NCBI GenBank assembly: GCA_905236585.1
Contig: CAJOQZ010000226.1
Span: 1 to 6,389 of the forward strand
Origin: an uncultured Lachnospiraceae bacterium
GTDB lineage: Bacteria; Bacillota; Clostridia; Lachnospirales; Lachnospiraceae
Direction of reading: 5' to 3'
Length of the DNA: 6,389 bases
Position 1 is the stretch's first letter, and each line of letters starts with the position of its first letter. Below the pieces are notes generated by a model, which was given only the letters and a program-made list of their open reading frames with translations, was not told the DNA's origin and made no database searches. Position numbers and translations under genes: made by a program. Shown here piece after piece: positions 1 to 5,720 of this stretch.

Positions 1-57
1 GATCTATTAACCGCTTTAAATGTGGATGTGGCGGAGGATCTACCAATCAAACTGTAG
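1..57 (+). CDS. C-terminal end of an unidentified protein (partial)
   Basis: Frame 1 is open from the first base of the window to a TAG at 55-57 and encodes DLLTALNVDVAEDLPIKL. The 5' part of the gene lies outside the window. The pattern 'LL.AL.VDV...LP' resembles the last helix and tail of small Cro/C1-type (XRE) helix-turn-helix regulators, but 18 residues are too few to assign a family. The sequence after it decays into non-coding DNA and a broken reading frame, so this may be the edge of an older accessory segment. Confidence 0.35.
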   Translation, partial: DLLTALNVDVAEDLPIKL

Positions 58-85
58 CGGGTTAACATAACTTCGGCGGTTTTAG

Positions 86-497
86 TGGTTAATAATTGTC
101 CTTCTTAGCTGCATCAATTTTCTCTTATACGCATCATTCCTGCTGTATTTTTCTGATGTTGAGGATTTTGGCAGGAGTGAGGATGCAGTTATTTCCACAG
201 ATGCTATCAGCATTCGGGAAAATGAACCAACAGACGATTCATCTTCATATTCCGATTCGCTGGAGGAAAATAGTGTGCGTTATGCTGATTATATTTTGTC
301 AGAATCCATTTCCAAGGGAGATTATGAAAGAAAATTTGTCCGGGATATTGAGAGGACAGTTTAATGACATATCCGGTGAAATGGAAAAATACGCATTGGG
401 GGCATCAAAGCATGATTTTACGAAAGAAGGAGAGTTAAAAGAAAATGACCAGTTAGCAACCATCATTCCCATACATCGCCGTAAGGCAGGAAGATAG
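86..497 (+). pseudogene. Frameshifted remnant of an unidentified protein
   Basis: Frame 2 is open from 86 to a TAA at 362-364. Its distal part (about 152-361) reads as a natural acidic, Ser-rich protein, including YADYILSESISKGDYERKF and then VRDIERTV. Directly after this, frame 3 continues with equally protein-like sequence (NDISGEMEKYALGASKHDF onward) to a TAG at 495-497. Removing one T from the TTT at 360-362 would join the two into a single chain, so a one-base insertion is the simplest explanation. The frame has no convincing start codon or ribosome binding site, and its first 22 codons give only a hydrophobic stretch that may be chance. I do not recognise the family. The single long frame 3 reading from a TTG at 96 is less convincing, because its first half (Cys- and His-rich, irregular) looks like a shadow of frame 2. 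The gene just downstream starts 4 bases after this stop, so the two may once have formed one operon. Confidence 0.4.
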
Positions 498-501
498 AAA
501 A

Positions 502-714
502 ATGCCGGAAACATTTGAAAGAATTACCATTTCCCATGATGATACGGAATGTTATTTCCATATGTTAGGGGATAACCGGAAATATTTTGACCTTGAGTCC
601 ATGGGAGAATCCCACCCAAAGCATAAGGAGTACATAAATCAGCACAGGTATGAGCTGATGCGCGGGTTGTATCAGCTCCGGGAAATGATAGAAACGCATG
701 AAAACATAGAATAG
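502..714 (+). CDS. Small hypothetical protein, 70 residues
   Basis: An ATG at 502 is preceded by AGGA at 488-491, about 10 bases upstream, which is a usable ribosome binding site lying inside the end of the preceding broken frame. The product is a soluble, charged protein of 70 residues with no signal peptide or membrane segment. It contains a YFDLESMGESHPKHKEYI stretch (residues about 28-45) and ends in a likely amphipathic helix (NQHRYELMRGLYQLREMIE). His, Glu and Tyr are common in it, but no metal-binding or catalytic motif is clear. I do not recognise the family. It lies between a decayed frame and an HD-domain gene and may be a small accessory protein or a surviving fragment of a mobile element. 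Codon use looks like that of its neighbours, and the protein-like composition supports real coding. Confidence 0.6.
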   Translation: MPETFERITISHDDTECYFHMLGDNRKYFDLESMGESHPKHKEYINQHRYELMRGLYQLREMIETHENIE

Positions 715-740
715 CATTTGGTCTTGGAGGGCGGGACGGT

Positions 741-803
741 ATGGCGTTTTTCGGTAAAGATCCATATCAGAGCCTTAACATACATGGAGGAGTTACAGAG
801 TGA
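741..803 (+). CDS. Possible 20-residue ORF overlapping the HD gene
   Basis: An ATG at 741 follows GGAGG at 726-730 with 10 bases between them. It encodes MAFFGKDPYQSLNIHGGVTE and stops at TGA 801-803. That stop overlaps the GTG start of the next gene at 800 in a GTGA arrangement, as seen in translationally coupled gene pairs. The peptide is too short for any family call. It could be a leader that couples translation, the tail of a lost gene, or chance. The GGAGG at 785-789 used by the next gene lies inside it. Confidence 0.3.
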   Translation: MAFFGKDPYQSLNIHGGVTE

Positions 804-1414
804 AAAATCATATCATAAAATATCTGGAACGACTTGATTCAATGACTTTCAAGCATTCGGTGCGGGTTATGATGATTTCTTCGGAAATAGAAGAATACAT
901 GGGGGTTTTGGATCATAAATTGATGAATGCGGCCCTTCTGCATGACATTGGGAAGATTTACATTCCGCACAGCATCCTGGATAAAAACGGCCGACTGACC
1001 AAGCTTGAGCGGGAAATGATCGATCTCCATCCATATCTGGGATATGTTATCCTTTCTGATCTGGGTGTTAACGAGGATATATGCAGGATTGTCCTTTACC
1101 ATCATGGTTTTAGTCCGCTATGCATCCGTGAATTATCTCATTATGATAGCAGTCTGATTTATCAAAAAGCATCAATTCTTCGCACCATAGATTCTTTTGA
1201 GGCATTGACGTCAGACCGCGCTTACCACAGGGGGCTGCCATCAAAAGAGGCCATAGATGTTCTTTTGTCGGAAAAGAATTACGATGCTACCGCTATGGAA
1301 TATCTAAAAAAGACAGCGGGTGAAAGCGGCCTGAAAGAAAGCTTTGTGAGGAGAAACGGAAAAGACCTGTCCGTTGAATCGGTTGAGGAACTGATTGAAG
1401 GAATGGAACTATAA
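800..1414 (+). CDS. HD-domain phosphohydrolase (HD-GYP-like, GYP loop missing)
   Basis: This 204-residue protein starts at GTG 800, with a strong GGAGG at 785-789. It is a single cytoplasmic HD domain, with no membrane segment or receiver domain. The metal-binding pattern is visible: His19 (FKHSVR), His48-Asp49 and Lys52 (LLHDIGK), His77 (HPYLGY), His101-His102 (LYHHG), and Asp131 in a segment ending FEALTSDRAY (133-142). The text around these, especially IPHSILDKNGRLT and FEALTSDRAYHRG, is typical of HD-GYP proteins, many of which hydrolyse cyclic di-GMP. However, the stretch after HH that normally reads HHE..DG.GYP is replaced by HHGFSPLCIRELSHYDSS, so the GYP signature is absent. I therefore call it an HD phosphohydrolase with unknown substrate (a cyclic dinucleotide or another phospho-compound), possibly inactive on c-di-GMP. 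Fold assignment is confident; substrate is not. It precedes the Fic gene by only a few bases, so the two may be co-transcribed. Confidence 0.88.
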   Translation: MKNHIIKYLERLDSMTFKHSVRVMMISSEIEEYMGVLDHKLMNAALLHDIGKIYIPHSILDKNGRLTKLEREMIDLHPYLGYVILSDLGVNEDICRIVLYHHGFSPLCIRELSHYDSSLIYQKASILRTIDSFEALTSDRAYHRGLPSKEAIDVLLSEKNYDATAMEYLKKTAGESGLKESFVRRNGKDLSVESVEELIEGMEL

Positions 1415-1416
1415 TA

Positions 1417-2220
1417 ATTGTAAAGAATAAAACGCGAGGTTACTTCAATGACAAAATTGAGGACAGAAGCGGTCTGTATGGCTATACGCAAAGAACGCTG
1501 GCGTTTAATTCAAACAAGATTGAGGGCAGCACGCTGACGGAAGACCAGACGGCGGCTTTGTTTGAGGATGGTTATCTGCCGGCAACGGATTCTTTTTATA
1601 AATCCAAGGACATCGAGGAAATGACGGGACATTTTCTGATGTTTAATAAAATGCTTTCCAATATGGATAAGCCGTTATCGGAAGAAATGATAAAGGCCTT
1701 TCATTACGAATTAAAAGCCGGCGTGTTTGAGGACCGTGCCAACGGCTACGCGATTGGGGATTACAAGAAAAGAGCGAATACAGTAGGAAATCTTGAAAAT
1801 ATTACCCTGCCTGCAGACGTCCCGGAAAAGATGAAGGAGCTTTTGGAATGGTATTCAGACATATCGGAGGTGAATCTGTCCGTACTTGCGGAATTTCACG
1901 AAAGATATGAGCTGATACATCCGTTTCAGGACGGCAACGGGAGGACGGGGAGAATCATCCTGTTCCGGGAATGTCTGGAACACAATATAATCCCTTTTAT
2001 CATCCGAAACGACAACAGGACAGAGTACATCGTTTCCCTTAAGACGGCACACACGGAAAAACGCTATGACGGTCTGGTAAAGCTTTTTGCGAAAGAGCAG
2101 GAAGCCTACAAGGAAAAATGTGATTTTTTCGATGTATGGAACAGATATAATGAATGCAGGGAACACCAGTCTGCAGATGGAGGGATGTTTCGAGGAACAC
2201 AGCGAAAACGAGGAAGATAG
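1417..2220 (+). CDS. Fic-family protein (probable AMP transferase), start codon unclear
   Basis: Fic proteins usually transfer AMP from ATP to a hydroxyl on a target protein. The core motif HPFQDGNGRTGR (residues 168-179 counted from 1417) matches HPFx(D/E)GNGRxxR, with catalytic His168. An N-terminal inhibitory motif S32-xxx-E36-G37 (SNKIEG) is also present; in class II Fic proteins its Glu pairs with the second Arg of the core motif (Arg179 here) and blocks ATP binding. The problem is the start: the Fic-like reading begins right after the HD gene, yet the frame has no ATG, GTG or TTG between 1399 and the TTG at 1558. ATT at 1417 is the best-placed start by my recollection of relatives that begin close to the NKTR motif; a non-standard ATT start or a lost ATG is needed. 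Starting at TTG 1558 would remove the inhibitory helix and has no ribosome binding site. The basic tail after about residue 241 is atypical and may be an altered C terminus. Confidence 0.8.
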   Translation: MVKNKTRGYFNDKIEDRSGLYGYTQRTLAFNSNKIEGSTLTEDQTAALFEDGYLPATDSFYKSKDIEEMTGHFLMFNKMLSNMDKPLSEEMIKAFHYELKAGVFEDRANGYAIGDYKKRANTVGNLENITLPADVPEKMKELLEWYSDISEVNLSVLAEFHERYELIHPFQDGNGRTGRIILFRECLEHNIIPFIIRNDNRTEYIVSLKTAHTEKRYDGLVKLFAKEQEAYKEKCDFFDVWNRYNECREHQSADGGMFRGTQRKRGR

Positions 2221-2226
2221 ATAGAA

Positions 2227-2334
2227 TTGTCTGACAACAGCGTTATACAAGTAGGTAACACAATAGGCGATATTATTGCATTTTATGCTTTACATTACGC
2301 CGAAGCGATGCTCGCCCAGGGAATCGCGTATTAA
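2227..2334 (+). CDS. Possible 35-residue ORF or remnant after the Fic gene
   Basis: In the same frame as the Fic gene, two codons after its TAG, a TTG at 2227 opens a short frame to a TAA at 2332-2334. AGGAAG at 2211-2216 is a possible ribosome binding site with 10 bases of spacing. The product has a plausible amphipathic helix (GDIIAFYALHYAEAMLAQ) and looks more protein-like than chance. I do not recognise it. It could be a small protein, or the end of a larger gene whose front was replaced when the Fic tail was formed. It lies directly before a strong terminator, so it would be the last coding stretch of this transcript. Confidence 0.25.
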   Translation: MSDNSVIQVGNTIGDIIAFYALHYAEAMLAQGIAY

Positions 2335-2352
2335 GTTAAAAAGCAAGGCATC

Positions 2353-2391
2353 AAAAATCCTCGGAAGCATAGTGTTTCCGGGGATTTTTTT
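2353..2391 (+). terminator. Strong intrinsic terminator, likely bidirectional
   Basis: A 17-pair stem (arms 2353-2369 and 2373-2389, with two G-T wobbles) closes on a three-base loop TAG and ends in a T-run at 2385-2391. The 5' arm begins with five A residues, so the reverse strand also shows a hairpin followed by a T-run. It ends the HD/Fic transcript and insulates the phosphatase operon, whose promoter begins 2 bases downstream. Confidence 0.88.
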
Positions 2392-2392
2392 C

Positions 2393-2421
2393 TTGCATTG
2401 CCTTTGTATTTGTGGCATAAT
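2393..2421 (+). promoter_or_regulatory. Sigma-A promoter for the phosphatase operon
   Basis: TTGCAT at 2393-2398 and CATAAT at 2416-2421 are separated by exactly 17 bases. Each matches the consensus hexamers (TTGACA, TATAAT) at four or five positions. The likely transcription start near 2428 leaves a leader of about 35 bases before the first ATG. Position directly after the terminator supports an independent operon. Confidence 0.7.
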
Positions 2422-2463
2422 TTCCATAGTTTTTGTTTGGTCTGAACGAAAGAAGGATATTCA

Positions 2464-3474
2464 ATGAAGAATAGATGGATACGAGGGGCGGCTGCATTGG
2501 CTGCTTTAATCTGCTTTACGGGATGCGCGAAGCAGGGCGGAACCGGGGCAGCCGTGGAAGAGCAGATTACCGCGGAAGATACGCAGGTCGAAGAGGCGTC
2601 CGAATCCGGTACTCCGGCAGAGGATGCGCCCGCGCAGGAAGAAGAGGATGTGGTTTACCCGCAGAGCATCGGACTAAGCGGTGTAGGGAACGCAAGGGAG
2701 TTAGGTGGCTATGTGTCCGAAGACGGAAGAACCGTTGTGCGGGGGCGTCTACTTCGGACGGCGTCGCTTTCGGCTGCTACAGATGAGGATATAAAGCGGC
2801 TTAGCGACGTTTATCATACCGCCGTCGTTGTGGATTTGCGCATGACGAACGAAATCGAGGCAGCACCGGATGTGGATATTCCGAATGCGAAAAACATCCA
2901 TTTAGGGATTATTGATGAGGCTGCGGTAGCAGAGAAAAAAAATAACCTTACTGCCGAAGACTTGGAAGGGCTTGACTTGACAAACAAAATGGATCAACTG
3001 AAGATTGCCATAAAACTTGGCATCATCGGCGAGAATATGTACATTGATTTCCTCTCCGGGGCGCAGGGGAAGGATAATTATAGAAAATTTTTTGAAGAAC
3101 TGCTTGCTTTGCCGGACGGACAGGCGATCTTGTTCCACTGCACGCAGGGGAAGGACAGAACGGGTGTCGCGGCGATGCTCATCCTTTCGGCGCTCGGTGT
3201 GGACAAGGCAGCCATCATGGAGGACTTTGAACTGACCAATACCTTTAATGCCGACCTGATCGCCAAGGAGCGCGAAATGCTCACCGGACAGGGCTACGAG
3301 GGAGAGGAACTTGCCCTTATGATGACGGCGATGGATGAGGTCAACCCGCAGTACATGGAAAACGCGTATGCATGGATAGAGGATGAGTATGGTTCTGTGG
3401 TCGGTTACATTACGAAGGAACTTAATATATCCGAAGAACAGATTAATACGCTGAAAGATAAGTTCTTAGAATAA
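2464..3474 (+). CDS. Lipoprotein tyrosine/lipid phosphatase (MptpB/LipA-like)
   Basis: This 336-residue protein has AAGGA 6 bases before its ATG. It begins with a lipoprotein signal: positive residues KNR..R (2-7), a hydrophobic core (8-18) and lipobox FTGC with Cys21, so it should be anchored on the outer face of the membrane. Residues 22-64 are an acidic, Ala/Glu-rich linker. The catalytic domain starts near 70 with VGNARELGGY, continues through GRLLRTASL (94-102) and VVDLRMTNE (122-130), and carries the active-site loop HCTQGKDRTG at 225-234, with nucleophile Cys226 and Arg232. The CxxGKDRTG loop and the N-terminal 'NaReLGGY' motif are marks of the Y_phosphatase3 group, which includes Mycobacterium MptpB and Listeria LipA; known members act on phosphotyrosine, phosphoserine/threonine and phosphoinositides. 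The natural substrate here is unknown. It is the first gene of an operon and has a soluble paralogue just downstream. Confidence 0.92.
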   Translation: MKNRWIRGAAALAALICFTGCAKQGGTGAAVEEQITAEDTQVEEASESGTPAEDAPAQEEEDVVYPQSIGLSGVGNARELGGYVSEDGRTVVRGRLLRTASLSAATDEDIKRLSDVYHTAVVVDLRMTNEIEAAPDVDIPNAKNIHLGIIDEAAVAEKKNNLTAEDLEGLDLTNKMDQLKIAIKLGIIGENMYIDFLSGAQGKDNYRKFFEELLALPDGQAILFHCTQGKDRTGVAAMLILSALGVDKAAIMEDFELTNTFNADLIAKEREMLTGQGYEGEELALMMTAMDEVNPQYMENAYAWIEDEYGSVVGYITKELNISEEQINTLKDKFLE

Positions 3475-3493
3475 AAAAGATAGGGTGAGTATA

Positions 3494-4306
3494 ATGGAGC
3501 ATGCACTTAGAACTACAGGCATCATAAACGCGAGGCAGCTTGGCGGATACATGATTTCGGGAAAAAGGATTAAGGATGACCGTCTGCTTCGGACGGCTTC
3601 CCTTGCCCGTCTTTTGCCTAAGGACAAGGAAATCTTAGAATCCTATTACCGGGTAGGGATCGTTTGCGATTTTCGTATGAGCATAGAGCGGGAACAGATG
3701 AAAGATCCTGAATTGTCCGGTGCTTCTAATGTCTTTTTGTCAATAATGGAAGCGGAGGACTTTCCGGATGCCGACCCTGAAATGCTGAAAATCGTAGCAG
3801 ATCCTAACACTGACAGGATGGTACTTCTGAAAAATGCAATGGATATGGGGATGTTATCCGAGAATCTTTATGTGGATTTTTTGCTTTCCGAACGGGGGAA
3901 AGCGTCCTATCGGAAGTTTTTTGAATGTCTTTTAGAACTGCCGGAGGACAAGGCGATCCTTTGGCACTGCACAGATGGAAAGGACAGGACGGGGGTGGCG
4001 TCCATGCTGCTTCTTGCGGCATTGGGAGCGGATCGTGAACTTATACTGACGGATTATCTTCTGACGAACCGCTTCAACGAAAAGCGGCTTTCCGCTGTTA
4101 AGGCATCTTTGGAAAAATCCCCAATGTCTCCCGAAATGAAGGAGGTTGCGTTGTTTGGCGCAGGTGCGGTGTTTGAAAAATATATGACAAATGCACTGGA
4201 CGCGTTGAATGAAAAATACGGTTCGCCGATGGGCTATATAGCAAAAGAACTTAGGATAGGGGATTCCGAAAGAGCGGATCTTTGCAGAAAATATTTGGAA
4301 GAGTGA
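3494..4306 (+). CDS. Cytosolic tyrosine/lipid phosphatase, paralogue of the upstream gene
   Basis: This 270-residue protein is clearly homologous to the upstream lipoprotein over its whole length: NARQLGGY (12-19), LLRTASLA (31-38), VCDFRMS (57-63), LYVDFLL...SYRKFFE (125-144), active-site loop WHCTDGKDRTG (157-167, nucleophile Cys159, Arg165), and GSPMGYIAKEL near the C terminus. It has no signal peptide or lipobox, so it should act in the cytoplasm. The two genes share short identical stretches at the DNA level too (for example CTTCGGACGGC near 2754 and 3587), fitting an old tandem duplication. I prefer ATG 3494, because GGGTGAG at 3483-3489 makes a suitable ribosome binding site 4 to 6 bases upstream. 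A GTG at 3485 would add three residues (MSI) but has no good binding site. The gap to the previous stop is 10 to 19 bases, so the genes are co-transcribed. Substrate is unknown. Confidence 0.9.
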   Translation: MEHALRTTGIINARQLGGYMISGKRIKDDRLLRTASLARLLPKDKEILESYYRVGIVCDFRMSIEREQMKDPELSGASNVFLSIMEAEDFPDADPEMLKIVADPNTDRMVLLKNAMDMGMLSENLYVDFLLSERGKASYRKFFECLLELPEDKAILWHCTDGKDRTGVASMLLLAALGADRELILTDYLLTNRFNEKRLSAVKASLEKSPMSPEMKEVALFGAGAVFEKYMTNALDALNEKYGSPMGYIAKELRIGDSERADLCRKYLEE

Positions 4307-4310
4307 AATT

Positions 4311-5504
4311 ATGCGTACTGATAATTCTAATGGGATGCTTACAATTTATCTGGAGGGAAGGATTGATTCCTCAAATGCTTTAGAGGTGGAGAAGGAGTTG
4401 CTGGATGCTGCAGGGGATGCGCAAGATGTCGTGCCTGTCATTGATGCGGCAAATCTTGCATACATTTCCTCCGCAGGTCTTCGGGCTTTGATGAAACTTC
4501 GGAAAGGCTATAAGAAGCCTGTCAGGATAATAAACACATCGCCCGAAGTATATGATATATTCGAGGTTACGGGCTTTACGGAACTTTTCGATGTGAAAAA
4601 GAGCCTGCGCAATGTGTCCGTCGAGGGGCTTGAGTTGATCGGCGAGGGCGCGAACGGAAAGGTATACCGCTTTACCCCGGATGAGATGATAAAGGTTTTC
4701 CGGGAAGGGATCAGCATGGATACGGTTGAGGCAGAGCGGGAGAGCAGCAAAAAAGCCTTCCTTTTTGGCGTTCCCTGTGCCATACCTTTTGACACGGTTC
4801 TCTGCGGCGAAAGTTACGGAACGATTTATGAGATGTTGAAGGCAAAGACCTTGACCGAGGTCATCCGTGCCAATCCTGACACGTTGGAGCATTATGCAAA
4901 AGAATCCGCAGTACTCCTAAAAAAGATGCACACCATTGAGGTTCCGGAGGGGCAGATGCAAAGTGCGGCGAATCTGCTGTACCATACCATTGATTCTTTG
5001 ACGGAGGATTTTACCCCGGAGGAAATCGCGCTGATGCACAGGCTCTATGACGCGATTCCGAAGATGAACCGCTTTATCCATAATGATTACCACACGAAGA
5101 ATATCATGGAGTCGGAGGGAGAACTCATCCTTATCGACCTCGGGGACGCGGGTGCGGGGAATCCCCTGATTGATCTGATTCATTGCTACATGGTGTATTT
5201 GCTCATAGGAAGCGGCACCCGGGAGAACACGCCGGAGGGCATATCGTTTATCGGGCTTTCCTATGGACAGATGAACCGTTTTTGGGAGGTTTTCCTTTCT
5301 ACCTATTGCGGAAGCGGGGAGGAGGCAGAGAGGATGAACCAAATCCTTGAGCCTTACGGATGGCTGATGTATCTGACCACTGCCATGTCGCATCCCCTGC
5401 TGCCGAAGGAGTATCATTCCAAATATGTGGAAATGATTCGGGAAAAGGTATTCCCCAACACAAAGGAGATGGAAGCGTCCGTAAAAGAGGTCAGATTCGA
5501 ATAA
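4311..5504 (+). CDS. STAS domain fused to an APH-like kinase
   Basis: This 397-residue cytoplasmic protein starts 4 bases after the preceding stop, with GAAGAG just upstream. Residues about 5-100 form a STAS domain of the anti-sigma-factor-antagonist type: YLEGRIDSSNA (13-23), VIDAANLAYISSAGLRAL (43-60), then the typical 'F..tGf..lF' end (84-93). By alignment with SpoIIAA, Ser54 sits at the phosphorylated serine and Ser53 replaces the usual Asp before it. Residues about 107-380 form a kinase fold of the aminoglycoside phosphotransferase/choline kinase type: a Gly-rich loop GEGANGKVY (111-119), Lys128 (MIKVF), the catalytic loop HNDYHTKN (257-264, Asp259, Asn264) and a metal-binding IDLGD (275-279). 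The kinase half resembles the group catalogued as TIGR02172 in my recollection. Its substrate cannot be inferred; resistance to an aminoglycoside is unlikely, given the STAS fusion and operon. Last gene of the phosphatase operon. Confidence 0.88.
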   Translation: MRTDNSNGMLTIYLEGRIDSSNALEVEKELLDAAGDAQDVVPVIDAANLAYISSAGLRALMKLRKGYKKPVRIINTSPEVYDIFEVTGFTELFDVKKSLRNVSVEGLELIGEGANGKVYRFTPDEMIKVFREGISMDTVEAERESSKKAFLFGVPCAIPFDTVLCGESYGTIYEMLKAKTLTEVIRANPDTLEHYAKESAVLLKKMHTIEVPEGQMQSAANLLYHTIDSLTEDFTPEEIALMHRLYDAIPKMNRFIHNDYHTKNIMESEGELILIDLGDAGAGNPLIDLIHCYMVYLLIGSGTRENTPEGISFIGLSYGQMNRFWEVFLSTYCGSGEEAERMNQILEPYGWLMYLTTAMSHPLLPKEYHSKYVEMIREKVFPNTKEMEASVKEVRFE

Positions 5505-5545
5505 GATTTTGCAAATTGATATATTGACGGAAATCGACTTTTAGG

Positions 5546-5622
5546 TTGCGGACGAACAATCTTAAATGTGAGGTAAGGCATTTTTGCCGTTGAACACTTA
5601 AGATTTGTTTGTTCCAAAGCAA
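5546..5622. repeat. 77-base imperfect palindrome between operon and secG
   Basis: Nested inverted repeats centre on about 5583. The inner hairpin is GGCA (5577-5580), loop TTTT, TGCC (5585-5588). The middle arms are ATCTTAAATGT (5559-5569) and ACACTTAAGAT (5594-5604), pairing at 10 of 11 positions. Outside these, GAAC (5554-5557) faces GTTC (5611-5614) and TTGC (5546-5549) faces GCAA (5619-5622), with bulges. There is no T-run directly after it, so it is not a standard terminator, though it may still act as a 3' end or processing site for the kinase transcript. A miniature inverted-repeat element is an alternative. Confidence 0.6.
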
Positions 5623-5657
5623 TGAATGGATGAAAATGGTTTTTTGAAAATAATACT

Positions 5658-5686
5658 TGCGGAATCCGCCGGACTATGCTAATATA
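5658..5686 (+). promoter_or_regulatory. Extended -10 sigma-A promoter for secG
   Basis: TTGCGG (5658-5663) and TAATAT (5681-5686) are spaced by 17 bases, and TG at 5678-5679 gives an extended -10 (TGCTAATAT). Transcription should start near 5693, about 28 bases before the secG ATG. This makes secG, and perhaps rnr, independent of the upstream operon. Confidence 0.72.
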
Positions 5687-5720
5687 CCAATATTGTATTT
5701 GACTTACGGAGGTTGCTCTT

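Noticed and set aside
62..96. Possible promoter TTAACA ... TAATAA
   Set aside because: The spacing is 22 bases, too long for a sigma-A promoter, and no intact gene follows.
96..497. A single 133-residue gene starting at TTG 96
   Set aside because: Its first half is Cys/His-rich and irregular and appears to be a shadow of the more protein-like frame 2; no ribosome binding site precedes the TTG.
1448..1537. ATG at 1448 with GAGG 8 bases upstream, as a start for the Fic gene or a 29-residue ORF
   Set aside because: It is in frame 2, not in the Fic frame, and its product is a shadow of the Fic N terminus, whose own frame is already protein-like upstream of this point.
2276..2467. 63-residue ORF across the terminator and operon promoter
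   Set aside because: It overlaps a strong terminator and promoter; its sequence is low-quality and includes translation of the stem and T-run.
4380..4892. Long reverse-strand ORFs opposite the kinase gene (also 4917-5417)
   Set aside because: They lie antisense to a gene with clear STAS and kinase motifs and show no motif or ribosome binding site of their own.
4311..5504. Aminoglycoside resistance phosphotransferase
   Set aside because: The fold is shared, but the STAS fusion and phosphatase operon point to a cellular signalling or metabolic role.
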